Assembly: GCA_008973525.1 (NCBI GenBank)
Contig: WACJ01000227.1
Span: 372,001-436,000, forward strand
Direction: 5' to 3'
Source: Stenopsyche tienmushanensis
Lineage: Eukaryota; Arthropoda; Insecta; Trichoptera; Stenopsychidae
Length of the DNA: 64,000 nucleotides
The notes below the pieces were generated by a model. That model did not search any database. It saw nothing but the letters and a program-made list of their open reading frames with translations, and was not told where the DNA came from. Numbering within the stretch: position 1 is the first letter of the stretch; the number at the start of each line of letters is the position of its first letter. Of the stretch, positions 1-11,600 are shown piece by piece. A program made the translations under genes and the position numbers.

Positions 1-1374
1 TAATCATGTGTCAAATTACAATTTGGAAATTGAAATTCAATCATTCTTCGAATAGAAATATTTTTTTTTATACGTAAAGATAATGACCAACATCCGTTTG
101 CAGATGATGGTCATTTCAGATAAAATTCCAAAAAAAAAAAAATCTGTGTATATAAACAGTTTTGTTTGACGGATTGAAGGGCTATCTATTGGAACGCTTC
201 AGTTATAAACGATCCAATTTGCGGAACAAGCGGATAAATAAGCGAAAGGTTCGAATGACAGTTAATTTTACGTTACTGTCAAAACAACCGTTCAATATTG
301 TACAAATTAATTGAATATGGCCGAGATTACGCCATGGTAATTGGTTGAATTTGCTTCATGTAAACATTTAGCTGAACAATTTTAACACAAAAGTTTGACA
401 ATCTCCAGCGGCCTAATGGAACAAAATGACGTTTGAAAAGTGGAATTAGCGTCTACATAAATGTGTGCTCGGCTCACAGTCCGTTTGTTAATTCGAACTT
501 CAATGGGATTCTTTGTGGAGACCGTCAACAATGGTGACGCACGGCTATACTTTAAAATCTATCAAACTGACCCCCGTGTATTCTTCTGGATGCTTGGAGC
601 ATGCCGCGATGTAGGTGTTAGAATATATGGGTCAATCGTCTTCGGGTGACCTCTCCAGGGCCGCAGCATCGGACGCGTTAAATTTCAATTTGTTCGAATA
701 TTCAGCACGAAATTACAGCGTTTACTTCGCCCTTCGGAGAATTATGTTTATCCATTTCGCTGTTAAAGAAGCAATTTAACTCTTAATGGACGGAAATATC
801 AAAGTTATGAGAGGATGTTGTTAAGAGTTGGAATACGGCCGCTATTCAGTAATGCTTTTAAGAAATTCGTATCGGGCAAAATGGTATTTTAATTTGATTT
901 TGAGCGCGCGGATGCATCTGCATTGAATATTGAGGCTGTCGAGCGTTTAACACTTTCAGTTCTTAATCAATTTGCTGACAGGTTGACAACTAAATGTGGG
1001 CGCCCACGCAATTGGTCAACACAAACAGATTCATTCAGCTAACAAAAAGAGCTGCATCGTTTTATGTCTGCAGATGAATGTAGCAATTATACATTTATTT
1101 TGGAAGGAGGACAATGTGTGCGATTCAAAAATACTTTTAATTGAACGCTTATATAGCTAGCTTCTAGGGACGAATAAATAGCATCATTGTCCATTTATAG
1201 TATGCGAAGATTTTGAAATAAGCCTAAAGACACACTACAACGTCCGTCAGATGAAGTGTTAACCATGTCATTCAATGGTAGCTGTTAAATTCCTGATAAT
1301 ATAATGCTTAATTGTGTTTGGTTATTAAGTTGTTATTTGCAATAGAATTCAACTGTAATAACTGAATTATCACA
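1..1374. other. Intergenic, no feature seen
   Basis: AT-rich with homopolymer runs. The 62-codon open frame at 461-649 has no recognisable domain and is left unannotated. Confidence 0.6.
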
Positions 1375-1376
1375 TA

Positions 1377-2041
1377 CGAGGAATATCCCGAAAGTAAGTG
1401 TACTAAATTTTTATGTTTTTTTTAGAAAAAGTGTATTTAAAAAAAAAACAGAATATTGTTGTTCAATGTTTCTGGTGATCCATGACACAAGCTTTTTTAT
1501 ATCTTCCTCAAAGAACTTTACTGCCAGCTTCTTCCCTAACTTCAAAACCTCTTTCTGCACTTGCTTGTCGATTGAAATCCACCCATGTGCTCTTTTAGGG
1601 GAAAAAATGATCATCTGAAGGCGCCAAGTCAGGGGAATACGGGGGGTGCTTCAAAACATCCCATCCAAATAAATCCAAGAACGCCTTGGTGGCAAAGGCT
1701 GTGTGAGGACGGACGCTGTTGTGCAACAAGCACAATCCTCTCGTCAGCATACCCCTCCTTATATTTTGAATGCTTTTGAGTTTTTTATTGCCTCACAATA
1801 TCGTTGTGCATTGATGGTCTCTCCCTAAGGCAGAAATTTGATCAAAATGATGCCTTTTCGGTCCCAAAACAATGAGGCCATCATTTTTTGACAGATGGGG
1901 AATTGGGTCATTTTTACTCAGACGTGTAATTAGTTTTGTCAGAAAGTCCCCCTCTATTAATCAGTATAGCTAACCCTTAAAAAATGTAAAAAAACCCAGC
2001 CCGTTATTGGCACAGTACACTTACTTTAGGGATATGCCTCG
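1377..2041 (-). mobile_element. Internally deleted mariner-like element (665 bp), family M1
   Basis: Terminal inverted repeats (cgaggaatatcccgaaagta at left; the matching end at 2014-2041) are flanked by TA on both sides (1375-1376, 2042-2043). Minus-strand sequence between them encodes only the C-terminal half of a mariner transposase, in shifted frames: an HNSVRPHTAFA-like second-Asp region, a PYSPDLAPSD third-Asp region, then a C-terminal tail in the open frame 1614-1411. The N-terminal half is missing. TIRs match the copy at 54938-55680. Confidence 0.9.
1411..1790 (-). pseudogene. Mariner transposase C-terminal fragment (family M1)
   Basis: Minus-strand translation gives the DD34D C-terminal block: RPHTAFATKAFLDLFGWD followed by a proline-tyrosine-rich third-Asp motif and a Lys-rich tail (KQVQKEVLKLGKKLA). 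A frame change occurs inside the block. The gene lacks the DNA-binding domain and cannot be active. Confidence 0.8.
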
Positions 2042-2063
2042 TATTTGGCTGGAAAGTCTAAAC

Positions 2064-2240
2064 AAGACAAGTGTTCAGGCATAGTGGATTGGATCCTAAA
2101 TTCTTACTGTAATGGTTCGGATTTAAACCCAGATTGTGGATACAAATTTCAACGTACTAACAAATTTGGTAAATTAGATGTTAATGTTTCCAATTGATTG
2201 TCTCGAACCAGGCTTAATCTGATTTTCGCGGTTTTGAATG
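2064..2240 (+). repeat. tRNA-like SINE remnant, copy 1
   Basis: Has an A-box-like tagtggattgg (2082-2092) and a B-box-like ggttcggatttaaaccc (2114-2130, with an insertion), followed by a body sharing actaacaaatttg and a weaker tail with the copy at 4912. It starts about 20 bp after the 1377-2041 mariner. The internal promoter arrangement suggests a Pol III-derived SINE. Source tRNA is not identifiable. Confidence 0.55.
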
Positions 2241-2383
2241 GATAAGTTCTAAGACGATTACTGTGGTGCATCCATCGGGTTCGTAAATATCTTGAGATTT
2301 GTGGGGCGACGGGCGGATGAGTCCACAATAATCGTCTTAGAATGTACTCATCCAAAAACCGAATATCAGACTAAGCCTGGATT
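2205..2383. repeat. Inverted repeat with ~60-bp arms
   Basis: Left arm 2205-2267 and right arm 2321-2383 are reverse complements at roughly 80% identity. The best block is ttctaagacgatta on the left and taatcgtcttagaa on the right. The left arm is the tail of SINE-like copy 1, so the right arm is probably a second tail in inverted orientation. Confidence 0.7.
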
Positions 2384-2932
2384 GAAAAGTGGGGCAGAAC
2401 TTCATATGTTGAGGTGGGTGTTTCACTCTGCGGTGTTCATCCATAAAACCTCAGGGGGGGAGCAATCCTTCGCCCGTGGGCAACAGTCGAACCCCCAGGG
2501 TATTGTAGTAGGGTAGAGGCGCGCGAAAGTAATCTCGTCGGTTGGCTTATCAAACGGTGCTGTGGTAGCCCAACTAACATGAGCTGTGGTGCGCGGATTA
2601 TCCTGTAGCTGTACATTCTTAAAGTTGAATGTGTAACTGCTGATTACAGAAAGAGAAGGAGGATTATGTGTAAAATGCGTCATCATGCACGGCACAAGTG
2701 GTTAGGTACTAGGAATGACCGAACCAATACGAGTGCCTTGGGGATGGGGTGGTCCCTGCAGCCTAGTAAGTGGTAGTTCCAATTTTACTTTATACGACTA
2801 GTTCGGGATATTCCAAGTCAGTCTGCACAGCAGCGAGAGTAAGAATCCTGCCGCAAAGGACTCGACAAACCGCTGTTGTCCTATCACTCGTAGAACTCCC
2901 TATGCGTGACTTCCAATTAGTTCAATTTTGAT
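2384..2932. other. Unassigned GC-balanced segment
   Basis: Less AT-rich than its surroundings, with a G run (2453-2460) and words reminiscent of LINE untranslated DNA, but no protein motif in any frame. It may be part of the same mobile unit as repeat R2 that follows. Confidence 0.35.
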
Positions 2933-3035
2933 CACAAGGGATATGTTCTGGAGAAGGTTGCGATTAAGGAGGGATATTCGTTATTCGCTCTTCCCTCCAG
3001 TGTTTGTAATCATCGTCGTTTTCTTCTAACAACAG
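2933..3035 (+). repeat. Dispersed repeat R2, copy 1
   Basis: The segment around ggatatgttctggagaaggt is repeated in inverted form at about 8570-8682; downstream blocks (gctcttcc, atcgtcgtt) also align. Family unknown, and no terminal structures were found. Confidence 0.6.
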
Positions 3036-4911
3036 TCGGATATATCATAAGAAATATATTTTTTAGAATATATTTGTCAAATAGTATTAGAATAATTAGA
3101 TTAAACCCCAAAGAAAAATCTTGCGATTTTTCATATTTTAAAATAATAAAAAAGAACCATATAAATTCGACTAAAAATGAATTCAATGAACTAGCTTTGC
3201 AGTGATGAATCTATCATTCTTTCACCTTGTTCTATTTTAGTCGGTTCAATTAACACGTCGTTTGATATAGAGCTGGTGTTATTACGGGACTTAATAGATG
3301 GGAAGCCATTCATTGACCTATTTATTTTCAGTCATGAAAATTAACGATGTCATAAGTTGTTAAAAATGGTTCGCAATAAATCTGAAATTGGAAAAAATAT
3401 ATAGGAGATGCTAACAACGAAAAACGGGGAATATTTTGCGTCACGACCAAATCGCGGAATGTGCAACGTTCCTCTTCGCCTATTTAAAATTTGGAAGCTC
3501 CTGTTGAAATATGTGAAGATAAACTTATAAGTCTCTTATTCCAAAGTGAGGACAGTAGTGTTCCTTGTCGTTTAGTTTACGATACAGTTTTGGAATTTAC
3601 GATGTCGATGTTCGATGGCACCTATTCGAAGCAATTTATCACGATCTCCACTGTCTCTTTATTGTTTATTTAAACTCGATTTAGACTTAAAAGGAAAGAA
3701 ACCATTGTGCGTCATCCCACGTCTATACATAAAATACTGGACAGACTACCAGGTGGGCTAGCCCGTAAATTAAGGTCCAAATTTCATAGTTAATGGACCC
3801 AGGCGATCAAGTTTCATAAGCTCATCAAGCTTGAGACGTACCAATACCCAATTTGCCGAATGCATTAGTCGAAGCCAATCCAAATGGATACTAAATAATA
3901 CATCCAGAGTATCATCATTCCTTTTTAATTTTAGCCTGGGTCGTAAAAAGAATCGAATTTTCAAACCACAGGCCATGATGATAAAAAAAGTGAAACGCTC
4001 GTCTCGAATCTGGAGCATCTGAATAAAAGAACGGTGTCGGTATACAAGGACTTCAAGAGATGCAATAAAATTAGCATCCGGTATCCGAAAGAAGAGAACT
4101 CCTACATTGTATAAAGAGTCTTTAAAAAAAGACTTTTACACAAACTACCGCACTAAATCAGTTTGTTTTATTACGTCAATATATTTCGAAATACGTTGCA
4201 TAAATTTACTGGAACGATTTTTGGTTCGATACGAAAGACAGCAGGTCCCCAAATTCACAATCAGGTTATTTCAATTCATACGAAGGATACGATCAATAAA
4301 TTCATGAATGACAACCAAAGTTGACAGATAAGCATTTTATAAGAATTTATAAATTCCTTCGAATTGATCGATTTAAATACGACCCTCTTTGGGGCTGTAG
4401 AATGAAACAAAATTCTTGAAAGTTTCTTTCTATATTCAAATACCTATTTAAGTCCATAGGAATATATTCAACGCTATAAAATGTATTCACACGAGGCTAG
4501 TTTTCAAGCTAGTAGAGTAAAAATTAGCTTTAAAACGAAGCTAGTTCTGTTTACACAATGCTAGAATTGCTGGCTTGCTGGTTTGTTAGTATTTTGAGAC
4601 AGTTTGAGTTCTACTGCAAAATCAGGCTTACATACGTATAGATATTAGTACACTAATAAATTTCAAACAATATCTATGTGCCAGCATCGTGATCATATGA
4701 TCACAAAATTTGAGTTGGATTTTTATTTGAATCTTTATCATCGTCTTTGAGCTTTCATCTGCTGCATTTTCAGGACATGTTCGTTGAATAGTAGCATTAA
4801 ATATTCAAAAGCGATCGATATGTGAAGCTAAGAATACGTTGCTTGAAGATTTGCTGTTACATATAAAGTTTCTTCATGTAATAAATGACCAAATGTGATG
4901 ATAAAGTATTA
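3036..4911. other. Intergenic, no gene supported
   Basis: Opposed open frames at 3770-4022 overlap and lack domain motifs. The gctag word recurs at 4494-4568. Confidence 0.5.
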
Positions 4912-5090
4912 AGACGATCCAGTATTAGTGCATTGGATTAGTTATTGAATTTTTATTATAAAAGTTAGGGTTCAAATCCAGTTTGAGGAAAGAAATTTTA
5001 GCACACTAACAAATTTGATGGATTGAAATTATTAATACTTCTGATTTATTGTTGTATCGACCCAATAATCCTTATTTTTCTAAAAATTGC
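4912..5090 (+). repeat. tRNA-like SINE remnant, copy 2
   Basis: A-box-like tagtgcattgg (4926-4936) and B box ggttcaaatcc (4969-4979), then a body with cacactaacaaatttgatgg, alignable to 2130-2240. Spacing of about 32 nt between the boxes fits tRNA-type promoters. Confidence 0.58.
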
Positions 5091-5269
5091 TATACAAATA
5101 ATCATATTGTAATTTAGTTATATATGTAAGTTAATGGGAAACCAGCACATTTAAATTTTAGGGGCAACTGGGGTTGGGGCGCAAAACGCAGAATACCGAC
5201 CTCTCTCGACCATTTTACTTTACAATATATACTAAGTTGTTTAATCCCTCTTTTTTCGTTACCGCTTAT

Positions 5270-5340
5270 CAACGTCAGTCGCTTATCGTATCAATATCAA
5301 CGATTCGAAAAGCGGACCGATTGGACATACAAACCTTATG
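5270..5340 (+). repeat. Dispersed repeat R3, copy 1
   Basis: A block of about 30 identical bases beginning gaaaagcggaccgattggac occurs here and, inverted, at 43640-43700. Flanks align weakly. Confidence 0.6.
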
Positions 5341-5451
5341 GCCACTCCACCCTCTTTTAGGGCTATTGCGGCATTTTCTATGATCTGTACTCACAACTGT
5401 AACATTTAAGCAACGTAGCAACTAGATACTTTCTATCAAAGTATTTTTTAT

Positions 5452-5914
5452 ACCATTGTTACAGCTCTGATGAGATCAATTGAGGAAAGAATATTTTTAA
5501 ACGTTGAGCTGGAGACAGACAGAGACGGAGAGTGTCTTGCACGTTGAGATTGGAGAGAAACATAGACGGAGAGAGTATCTTGTAGGTCGGAGATTGTGAA
5601 TAAGAGACAAAGATGGAGAGAGTGTCTTGCGGACATCATATGATTGTATAAATCGTTAGCCTAAATTTATCGACTAATAATGATGTGTAAATGGTATAAT
5701 GAATCAATTTAAAGTGTGTTCTTTATGTTTATGTTAAGACATGATCAAATATTGTGTGCTATCGACAATGTTTATTTATTTATGTACAAGCTTCATACAC
5801 GCTGCGACGGTCCTGATAGATAAGTGGATTTGTATGGATGATAAGTGGCGGACATACAAATATAGCATCTATGTTTATGATGATTTTAAATTAGCACACT
5901 ACTCAAAGGGTTAA
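5452..5914 (+). repeat. TTAA-ended dispersed repeat, subfamily A, copy 1
   Basis: Contains the GA-rich 5' part (gagacagacagagacggaga), a middle with tttatcgactaataatgatg, and tacaagcttcatacacgctg near the 3' end. It finishes actcaaagggttaa. Same order as copies at 34341, 30621 (inverted) and 38964. The final AGGG-TTAA resembles a piggyBac-type terminus plus target site. No coding capacity. The short open frames on both strands here are repeat artefacts. Confidence 0.8.
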
Positions 5915-6061
5915 GTCGATGATGATCTTATACTATAGTTAGGATTTTTCTCACACGCCTTTTGATATAGCCTTTAAATTTAGACTTATTTTCGCAATTG
6001 TGCATTAAATTACTATTCAAAAAGAGAACAAGAGTTTCATATAATTATTTATTAAGTTATT

Positions 6062-6147
6062 GTGTCATAGTTACCACATAGGTAACGATAAATCGTTGTT
6101 GACACTTTATGCAAGTGTTGCCAACGACGATATATTGTTATTCGACA
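6062..6147. repeat. Imperfect inverted repeat (~85 bp)
   Basis: Core arms atcgttgttgacact (6092-6106) and agtgttgccaacgacgat (6114-6131) pair around a 7-nt loop. Outer sequences (gtgtcatagttac and gttattcgacac) extend the pairing. A small perfect palindrome gttacc/ggtaac lies in the left arm. Could be a MITE remnant. Confidence 0.6.
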
Positions 6148-7372
6148 CTAAGAGGGTTAAAAACAGAAGACCTGTCCAGTTTTTAGTTGGGGGTTGAATT
6201 GTGTCAAATTCCCCAGTAGGTCAAAAGTATAAGCATCAAGTCGTGATATTCCAACGATTACTCAATCGGAATTTGTTAAAAAAACATCCACAAAATCAAC
6301 AGAACAAATCAAGGCGCTCAAAATATTCAATTAGCGCTAAAAGATGTCTTGATATGTCCACTTTGAAACACTCGAAAAGCTTCAAGGAATTGCGCAATCG
6401 ATTCATGTTTTATACGCCCAATAAATCAAATCTTATCCCACCGGATGCATCTACAGAAACATAAATGTATTAGAATGCATTTTTCGAATGCATCCGGACT
6501 CATATTCGGTAACGATTTTTAACGCATTTATTCGAAAACTATCATTATTTTAATGCCGTACATAAATCTTTCACGCTCTGTGAACCACCGTGATTTACTG
6601 TATATTCTAATAAAATAATCAGTGATTTAACATTCACGATTTTACTACACCGTCGTGACGTAACATTACACAAATCATTGAAGGCTTTGTTACAATATCA
6701 GGGCGCCATTAAAACGAGATATAAATTCGAATTTCTACTTGACAAATACGCACCGTTTCTGAGACTGCTTCGTCTGCAATCCCGTAAAAGAGATCGAACG
6801 CTTTAGCGATCGTTAAACTATCGTTTATCTAAAATTTTCGATAAAAATATTAAGTTTATTCGATGTAATATAGTGGAAAAGGTAAATAATGCACATAACC
6901 CATACGATCAACAGGCTATGACTGACAGTTTATTTTGAGGTTATGTAATGATTCTGTCAATCGTTCATTATCGACGTCGACGAACGACGAAAAATTTCGA
7001 AACATTAATTTAAATCGATAAAATACATTTCTATCATTAAAATATTATTATTAATTTGAACATATGCTTTACATGGGTATATCATAATTTTCCAGCTTTT
7101 CCAGTAGATATTTTTCTACTTGTTATAATATATCTTTTATGGTTAGTTTTAAATTTTATTCCATTTTGCCTCATATTTTTGTCTAACAAGCTGCCAAGTT
7201 GAAGCCCTTAATATTGCGAGCACCAGGGTAACAGCTCCTCCTCCGATAGGTCCTGCCAAGGATCTATTCTCACGGAGAAGAACTTAACCCTATTAATACC
7301 ATATGGACGGATCTGAGCGTTTTAGCACTTACATTTTTAATTTAAAAAAAAACACGTAGCATTTATTTAAAA

Positions 7373-7463
7373 TGTTATACAGGGTGTTTTGCATATTAAT
7401 GGACAATTTTTTTTAAAATGTTAAAAATAAATCTATGTATGAAACATAGCAAATACTCTGTAT
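7373..7463. repeat. Short TIR element with ACAGGGTGT end, copy 1
   Basis: tatacagggtgttttgca at the left and gcaaatactctgtata at the right form imperfect inverted repeats about 90 bp apart. The same terminus is found at 24389 and inverted at about 57013. No coding capacity. Confidence 0.5.
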
Positions 7464-7814
7464 AAAGATATCATCAATATTATATTTTACTGCAAAATGA
7501 GTAAAGAAATAATTAACGATTAGTTCTAACGAATGAAATGAAAACACACGTCAATTTAAAATTAATTATTTCTACCTATCATCCATTATTTGGATTTATG
7601 TTCATATAGATATATCAATTGACTTTTACATACAAATTCATCATTCTTCATGTTCTTCTGAGAATTTTTTTGTGGAAGTTAATGTTTACAATCCAAAGTA
7701 AACAAGCAAAAAGTGGGATAATCTACAGTTAGTGTCTCGAATTATAAAAAATTAAAGCGCTTACTGTTTATAAATGTATGAAAATGAATGTTAATTGAGG
7801 GTAAAGCATTCTTG

Positions 7815-7854
7815 TTCAATAATGGTTTGCTTATCTAAGCAAATCATTATTGAA
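7815..7854. repeat. Near-perfect 19-bp palindrome with 2-nt spacer
   Basis: 7815-7833 and 7836-7854 are reverse complements except for one G/T position that would still pair as G-U in RNA. Too compact for a microRNA precursor. Confidence 0.85.
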
Positions 7855-8324
7855 TAATTGAATTGAATATAATCTTTTTGGTTAGTATGTATTTGAAATG
7901 TATTTGTAATTGTTTCCTGATAGAATTGACTTTAAATGCAGCTATGATTCATTGAAAATAACTTGATTTGGATCGTCATTCAATGCTTTATATGTACTCA
8001 AATGTAATGCCCTGTAAGTATCTCCCAACTTCTGACATGGTTTAGCATTTAATCTTGTTGTTCGTTGGAGATTTGTGGAAGTGTTTGGTCATCCATCGTA
8101 CAGCAATTTTTCAATTTAGACAAAAAAGATTCAGAGTGAGCTGATCTTCTTAAAGTAACTTATCCGATATGGATATATCCATAAAAAAATTCCATACGGT
8201 CCATAATATATTATAGTTTATCAATGTCTTCTACATGTTGTAATATTACGATTGTTAGAGTAACAGTTTTTAGATTATTGTTCTATATAGACTTAAAAAT
8301 ATGACGATATATATATTTAAAAAT

Positions 8325-8420
8325 GAATGTGTGTCGCGAAGCGAGGGGTTTGCTAGGTATACATTCTTATACCGTTCATCCGATTGCAATGAAATTTTGG
8401 TAAGTTATTGGATATGTATT
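8325..8420. repeat. Helitron-like repeat segment, copy 1
   Basis: gtgtcgcgaagcgaggggtt followed by gctagg resembles the GC hairpin plus CTAG end of insect Helitrons. The adjoining cgttcatccgattgcaatga block recurs at 34887. The order of the two blocks is unusual, so assignment is tentative. Confidence 0.35.
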
Positions 8421-8569
8421 CGAGAAGGTTTTTACATTAGCACCATCATTATTTGTGTGCGGAATTTGTTTTGCGAGACGTTTAACGGATGCACCATATT
8501 GGTTTGATAAAGTGAAGCTTAACTATTAAGTCTTTAAAAATGTAATTACTTTCACCATGAATGCTTGAA

Positions 8570-8682
8570 TTTGTAAAAAGGAACGATAAAGATCATAAGC
8601 GTTGTAAGGAAGAGCATAGATAATATTCCCCCGTTGATTGCGAATTTCTCCAGAACATATCCATCGTGATTAACTTGGATTA
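8570..8682 (-). repeat. Dispersed repeat R2, copy 2 (inverted)
   Basis: The reverse complement reads gatggatatgttctggagaa and continues in step with 2933-3035 for about 100 bp at roughly 70% identity. Confidence 0.6.
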
Positions 8683-11600
8683 CCTGTATTAAGCTTATGC
8701 TATTATTATATTGCATCCACTCAAATTTTAAGAATTTTTCACAGTCATTTAATTGTTAGTATTCTACCAACGCATTCGGATGAAGATTTTACAACATTTT
8801 CAATATCGCCTGGTATATTTGCATTCATTTCTGGCAAATATGGTTCCAACAACTCTTGAATCTTTATTTAAAATGTATTTTCGCAATCCAATGAATTTTT
8901 GATATTTTACAAAGCTAATATATAGCATGACAATCCATCCATGTTTACTTAACGCTTGAATGATATTTCCGATGTTTTTATGTGGATCGAGAAAGTAATA
9001 TCGTCGAGATTTGTTTGTGACGTCATTTCGGTGACGAGAAAATCAACATCCGTTCATGGAAGGCAATATTCCTTTTTTGGTCGGTTAAGAAAATGGTATT
9101 GGGAAAGTAAAACACAATGTAAACGATGGCGACGTTTCGTTATGACACCGACGGAGGCCTCCATTATAAGGAGCGATCTGAAAATAAGAATGCGCAGAAT
9201 AAATATTTACCAGTTGACATTTTGATATTCATGTCATCAATTTATATTGTTTTATTATTCGATTTCTATTCGTGTACAAATATTTTTTTAAATTTGTTTA
9301 TTCTTCTTAAAAGTATGACCTTTGGCTGATTGCTTTATATCAAGTGTTTGGGGTCAATTTGACAAATATGTTTTTTTAACGTTTTTGCTTTGCATTTGAC
9401 TGATTATATAAAAATTAAATCTTCTTAAGCATGCTTATCTAACTCATCCATGTTTCGATGTTTGAATGCCAAGTTCGCCATTATTTATCTAGCGAGCGAT
9501 CAAAGTTGCACGAGCGTGAAATTAATGGAGGATATTAACTCAAAATGGAATACGTTTATTTTGGGAGCGTTATATTATGACAATATTGAAGGAACTAAAT
9601 TAAACAAACTATTGTCACCCTTAATTTGCGCACCGACACGGTTCAAAAATCGCGCGAACACCCTGTTTTCGGCGACGTTACATTCCGAGCGAATTGCCGC
9701 TGTTGGAGCGCAAGGCGAGATCGCTTGGAATGTGCTCTATTAAGCTCCAAGAAGAATACGAGGCGGAGGCTGCCTTTGGATCGCACAAATTTCAAGCACA
9801 AATATTTTCAATCCATTAACAAGACAAACTGACTCGAGCTCAACAATTAAGATTGTTTGACGATCGTTAATGTTCTATACCGTATAAAATAGGTAACTAC
9901 AGCGATTATCGTAATTGTTACCAGCTTCCGGGTCGACCTTATTAAGAATTCAAGCATGTTATGGAAGTGTATGAAAGCTTTGCTGTGATTGAACCACCCT
10001 CGGTGCTGCTTTGGACCTTTGAAAGTTTAAAGATATCATTAAGTTTGTACATTTCAATTTTAAACAAGATCAATATTCGGAGACTTCAGACTCTCTAAGA
10101 AATCGGAATTTGAGGTATTTGGGTTTATATCACATTTAATCAACGATTTAACAACCGACTTGTTATCGGTTTTAGTATCTTCAATTGTCTGTCATCTGAA
10201 TAACTACTTAACAGCCGGATTTGAGTGAGAAAAGGGTGTCTAAAAAGTGCCATTCTTTAAACAAATACTGTTAACGGCGAATAAAAATGTTAAAAAATGG
10301 ATCTCTTAATGACGGGACTACCGCAGGTACAGATTATCTATTAGGGTTAACCCTTCTGTCAATAAGATAGTCTGGTCAGAACATTATGATTTTGCGATGA
10401 GTTTTTTTTAATAGTAGCTATGTATAGATCTTCCCAAATATTCCTGATTCTCCTTTTAAGAGTTTTCTAGAATTTAAAAAAAATTGGGATCATTGTATTT
10501 CGAGAAAATAATGATATTTCCATAGGTTTGGCCAGATGTAGATATTTTTTTCATATGATTTGTACAGGAAATATCACATTTTTCTTCATGTTCCATAAAT
10601 AAATTTTAATCCTTTTGTTCCACAAATATGTTTATTGAAACAACTATTTGCTTTGATTGAGACTTTTGACTTTGTTTCTTATACATTTTGTTGAAGCGAA
10701 ACTTTTATAGGCACAGAAGGACAAATTAACTTAAACGTCACGAAAAATGAAACTCGTCGGAAGTTGGTGCGAAAGAGAAAGATTATTGATTGTAGTGCTT
10801 TTTTGTCAATCGCACACATCTACTGTGTGTGTTTAAATGTAGCATAAACAGAAAGAGAATCGTTTGTAGTATGTTCGTTTCGGTAGCATACAACATACGC
10901 GCATGCGCCACGCTGCCTCTACTGTGTGTGTCGTACATAAAGCAATAACTAAACCGTGCGCCTATTTTATTATGTATTACACAAACACTGCATAATATTT
11001 TAATTGCGCGAAAAAGCAATGCATAAAACCAACTTAGTTCTTGTGAACTTATATTTTGTGCTTTTTGCTTTACAATTTTTATACCACCTGTACCATTGTC
11101 TTCTGAATATTAGGCTATCTGAGATGTCATTTCCACCAAATTTGCTTTATCAGTCTCTTCTTCCATCAGTAATTCTTGAATATCTTCGACTTTTACAATT
11201 AAAAGTCGAGGGTGTAAACATTTCCAGCTTCATTTCTCAATGGTTGTTCCTATATTTACCAGATCTTATCTCGGTGAGCTTTTCCATTAAGAATACTTAA
11301 GAGTTTGTTTAAAGCGTATTTCTGAGAGCGTCTTTGTATACTACAAATATTTTTTAATGTCATCGAAAAATTAAAAATACATATAATTAATAGAAGATTC
11401 TATTTAATAGAAATTGTGTTCTGGGAGTAATACATTGTCCGGGTTTTTCTACGGAAATAAAAAAATAGATAACGAACGATGGTAACATTAAAATAAAATA
11501 TAATCAGCTCTTATATGATATGGGTTAAAATGGTAGATCGAAAATAGAAAATAAAATGAGATCTACAATTTTAGGATTATCTATCAGTGCAAAACATGCC

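Noticed and set aside
7815..7854. microRNA precursor
   Set aside because: Arms of 19 nt with a 2-nt spacer are too short and tight for a pre-miRNA.
9450..9832. Overlapping 97- and 68-codon frames
   Set aside because: No domain, splice context or codon pattern supports coding.
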